This document shows, one piece after another, positions 61,638 through 64,000 of a stretch of 64,000 nucleotides of DNA. Each line of letters begins with the position of its first letter. Within the stretch, counting starts at the first letter, position 1. A program made the position numbers and the translations under genes. Location of the stretch: the NCBI GenBank assembly GCA_017465225.1, contig JAFTWQ010000008.1, forward strand, positions 62,001-126,000, read 5' to 3'. The DNA is from Bacteroidales bacterium (GTDB lineage: Bacteria > Bacteroidota > Bacteroidia > Bacteroidales > UBA932). The notes below the pieces were generated by a model. It worked only from the letters and a program-made list of their open reading frames with translations, ran no database searches and was not told the origin of the DNA.

Positions 61638-62438
61638 ATGAGAGTTTTCGTAACATTATTATCCAATGAAGCATACCTGCCAGGGGTGATTGCTCTTAAG
61701 CGTGCGTTAACTGCTGTGGAAACACGGTATCCTTTTTATTGTATCTTATCAAAGTCAGTAGATAGAAATCTCCAACGGACTTTAGAAGACGAAGGGATAC
61801 CTTGTATAAGATTGTCTCAGACTTCAGTTGGGGAACTGAATCAGGACGGAGAACAGTTTTCGCATTGGAGTTTTACATTCGATAAACTCCAGATATGGGG
61901 CCTGACGCAATTTGAAAAGATAATTTTTCTGGATTCGGACATGCTGATATTACGTAATGTTGATGGTCTGTTCGATTGTAAACCATTTTCTGCCGTGCCA
62001 GCAGGTTATTCCAGCTGCTTGCGCGAAGACTGGCTGTATTTGAATTCGGGTCTGATGGTAATAGAACCAGATAAACAGGTCGAGAAAGAAATGCTGTCTT
62101 TAGCACCAGGTGTTATCAGAGAATTCAGAGATAAAGGGCTGGCTGTCGGTGACCAGGATGTTATTAAAAGATATTGTGTCGGATGGAATAAGCAGACTGA
62201 ACTGCATCTGGATGAGGGGTATAATCTGTTTGCTGATTACTTGACGTATTATATCAAAAAATGGGGCTATAGCTGGTCGGGCAAAAGCGGTAAACCAATC
62301 TATGTGGTTCATTTCATAGGAAAAAATAAGCCGTGGATGAAAAAGAGTCTTCGTAACTGGTTGTGGATCATTAAGACTACAATTGCAAACCCATATTATC
62401 TTAAGGCTTATTTGAAGTATATGTCCTATCTACGATAA
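61638..62438 (+). CDS. Glycosyltransferase family 8 (glycogenin-like), third copy
   Basis: The 266-residue protein resembles the glycogenin branch of GT8: MRVFVTLLSNEAYLPGVIALKRAL, FDKLQIWGLTQFEKIIFLDSDMLILRNVDGLF with D99-S-D101, YLNSGLMVIEPD, GDQDVI and VHFIGKNKPW. It would transfer a hexose to the repeat unit. It starts 6 nt after the acyltransferase gene and ends 4 nt before the GT4 gene. Confidence 0.92.
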   Translation: MRVFVTLLSNEAYLPGVIALKRALTAVETRYPFYCILSKSVDRNLQRTLEDEGIPCIRLSQTSVGELNQDGEQFSHWSFTFDKLQIWGLTQFEKIIFLDSDMLILRNVDGLFDCKPFSAVPAGYSSCLREDWLYLNSGLMVIEPDKQVEKEMLSLAPGVIREFRDKGLAVGDQDVIKRYCVGWNKQTELHLDEGYNLFADYLTYYIKKWGYSWSGKSGKPIYVVHFIGKNKPWMKKSLRNWLWIIKTTIANPYYLKAYLKYMSYLR

Positions 62439-62442
62439 TCAA

Positions 62443-63579
62443 ATGAAACTCATCTATTGCATCCATTCCATATATAACCCAGGGGGCATGGAACGCGTCC
62501 TTCTCAATAAGGTAAAGTATCTTGTTGAGAAGAAAGGGTGGGAAATAATGATAGTCACGACTGATCAGCATTCCCGTCCTCCATTCTATCCTTTCCCGGA
62601 GAGTGTCAGGCTTGTAGATCTCGGTGTGAATTACTCGGAGGATAATGTGAGGAATGTGTTTGCGAAGACAGCCGGTTATCTGCGTCGCAGGTGGAGACAC
62701 AAAAAGAGACTGACAGATCTCCTTATGACGGAAAGGCCGGATATCGTGGTGTCTCTATATCCTTCGGAATCATCGTTTATCCCGGATATTAAGGATGGTA
62801 GCAAGAAGATCCTGGAGCTTCATTTCTGCAAATTCTTTCGTCTGCAGTATGGGCGAGGCGGGTTGATCGGTTTGATCGACCGTTTCCGTACATGGCAGGA
62901 TGAAAGGATCGTCAGGCGCTTTGATAAGTTCGTTGTGTTGACAGAAGAAGACAAGGAAAATTGGGGAGATTTGCCAAATATCATAACTATCCCGAATGCT
63001 TCTTTGGCCATGTATGACAAGTTCAGCGACTTGACATCTAAAAGGGTAATAGCTGTCGGTCGTCTGGACTATCAGAAAGGTTTTGACCGGCTTGTAAAAG
63101 CATGGGACTTGATTTCGAAGACCGGACGTTTCAGTGATTGGAGGCTGGATATATTCGGACAAGGGGAGTGGCATGATATGCTACAGTCAATGATAGAAGA
63201 ACGGGGATTGGAGAGTTCGTTGAAATTGAATAAGCCAACTAATGATATCGGTAAAGAGTACTCGGAAAGTTCGCTGATCGTGATGACATCAAATTATGAG
63301 GGATTCGGAATGGTACTGGTTGAGGCCATGTCTTGCGGAGTGCCGGCGGTGGCTTTTGATTGTCAGTGTGGTCCAAGAGATATAGTCCGTCATGGAGAAA
63401 GAGGACTGGTCGTGAAAAATGGGGATATCGAGGGGCTTGCGGAAGCGATGATGACGTTGATGGAGGATGAGGAGTTGAGGAAGAGGATGGGGGAGAATGC
63501 GAAGAGGGTGGTGGAGACGTATTCGGAAGAAAGGGTTATGAGGATGTGGGAAGATCTGTATGAAGAGATTCTTCGCTGA
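62443..63579 (+). CDS. Glycosyltransferase family 4
   Basis: The 378-residue retaining glycosyltransferase has an N-terminal acceptor domain beginning IYCIHSIYNPGGMERVLLNK and the donor domain with VGRLDYQKGFDRLVKAW, MTSNYEGFGMVLVEAMSCGVPAVAFDCQCGP (the E-x7-E motif) and a C-terminal helix. The last codons (ATTCTTCGCTGA) belong to a dispersed palindromic repeat that starts at 63567, so its stop codon is repeat-derived. The 3' end shows a marked GGA/GAGG-rich bias. Confidence 0.93.
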   Translation: MKLIYCIHSIYNPGGMERVLLNKVKYLVEKKGWEIMIVTTDQHSRPPFYPFPESVRLVDLGVNYSEDNVRNVFAKTAGYLRRRWRHKKRLTDLLMTERPDIVVSLYPSESSFIPDIKDGSKKILELHFCKFFRLQYGRGGLIGLIDRFRTWQDERIVRRFDKFVVLTEEDKENWGDLPNIITIPNASLAMYDKFSDLTSKRVIAVGRLDYQKGFDRLVKAWDLISKTGRFSDWRLDIFGQGEWHDMLQSMIEERGLESSLKLNKPTNDIGKEYSESSLIVMTSNYEGFGMVLVEAMSCGVPAVAFDCQCGPRDIVRHGERGLVVKNGDIEGLAEAMMTLMEDEELRKRMGENAKRVVETYSEERVMRMWEDLYEEILR

Positions 63580-63616
63580 CGCTCAGAATGACAAGTAAGA
63601 CGCTTTGAATGACATT
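63567..63616. repeat. Dispersed imperfect palindrome, copy 2
   Basis: The left 27 nt (63567-63593) match 28383-28409 at 25 positions. The right arm is degraded to TTGAATGACATT. The copy overlaps the last codons and stop of the GT4 gene. Confidence 0.7.
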
Positions 63617-63621
63617 TCAAT

Positions 63622-64000
63622 ATGAAGAAACTATTGCAGATTAATCCTGTGATCAGGACAAATACTTCGACGGGAAGGATAATGCAGGAGATCGGCGAGC
63701 TGGCGATGGCGAACGGCTGGGAAAGCTATGTGGCGTATAGCGGGGGCCGTGATGGGGTGAAGCCGTGCAAGTCGAAGCTGATGCCTGTGGGAGGAAAGCT
63801 TGATGTGGCTTTTCATGGGCTCTGGACCAGACTTACGGACAGACATGGTCTTGCGTCGTGGTTTGCGACAAAGAGGTTCATCCGCGAGATCAAGGAGTTG
63901 AAACCTGATGTAATTCATATCCATAATATTCATGGCTATTTCTTGAATTATAAGATGCTTTTTGAGTATCTGAAAGAGGCAGATATACCTGTGATATGGA
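63622..64000 (+). CDS. Glycosyltransferase (GT4-like), N-terminal part (continues past window)
   Basis: The open frame from the ATG at 63622 runs to the window end (126 residues): MKKLLQINPVIRTNTSTGRIMQEIGELAM, then GLASWFATKRFIREIKELKPDVIHIHNIHGYFLNYKMLFEYLKEADIPVIW. The STGRIM loop and DVIHIHNIHGYFLN match the acceptor domain of WcaC-like GT4 enzymes. It is the next gene of the polysaccharide operon, and the donor domain is out of view. Its GC content is higher than in the central cassette. Confidence 0.88.
   Translation, partial: MKKLLQINPVIRTNTSTGRIMQEIGELAMANGWESYVAYSGGRDGVKPCKSKLMPVGGKLDVAFHGLWTRLTDRHGLASWFATKRFIREIKELKPDVIHIHNIHGYFLNYKMLFEYLKEADIPVIW

Overview
The window is from a Bacteroidales genome (Bacteroidota), probably an uncultured gut or rumen lineage. 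The evidence is paired SusC/SusD outer-membrane systems, many lipoproteins, promoters with the Bacteroidota -7 box TAnnTTTG, absence of Shine-Dalgarno sequences, a LytS/LytTR two-component pair and a UpxY-type antiterminator heading a surface-polysaccharide operon. I cannot name the genus from sequence alone.

Region 1 (1-34,284): a starch/maltodextrin utilisation locus. A 5'-partial SGNH-type hydrolase is followed by an organophosphate-antiporter-like MFS gene and malQ. A minus-strand LytTR regulator and LytS-type kinase then face a plus-strand operon: sugar MFS, susC1, susD1, a SusE-like protein with five starch-binding-like modules, and a GH13 lipoprotein whose catalytic barrel is interrupted by a module of the same type. 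A second susC/susD pair follows. Next comes an enzyme operon: type I pullulanase, small GH13, SusA-like GH13 and a SusB-like GH97. Both the transporter operon and the enzyme operon are preceded by TTC(G/A)TC direct repeats spaced exactly 21 bp, a plausible operator for the neighbouring LytTR protein. A fimbrillin-like lipoprotein with its own promoter and an aminotransferase close the region.

Region 2 (34,277-45,635): mostly housekeeping genes (CoA-transferase, uvrA, nucleoside kinase, MBL hydrolase, deoxynucleoside kinase, acyl-CoA ligase). A REP-associated tyrosine transposase (RAYT) is bracketed by two oppositely oriented 107-bp palindromic elements. A third copy forms the 3' end of uvrA. 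Several other short repeat families sit between genes and in three cases supply a stop codon.

Region 3 (45,607-64,000): a capsule/O-antigen-type locus. A serine invertase and an ER-type signal-peptidase-like protein lie on the minus strand. The plus-strand operon then runs upxY, HAD hydrolase, a gtrA/gtrB/GT-C trio, a remnant of a lipid kinase, flippase, a frameshifted FrhB-type iron-sulfur protein, a polysaccharide pyruvyl transferase, several glycosyltransferases, acetyl- and acyltransferases and a Wzy-like polymerase. It continues past the right edge. The middle of this operon is visibly more AT-rich than its flanks, as expected for an exchanged serotype cassette.

No tRNA, rRNA, CRISPR array or complete insertion sequence other than the RAYT unit was recognised.
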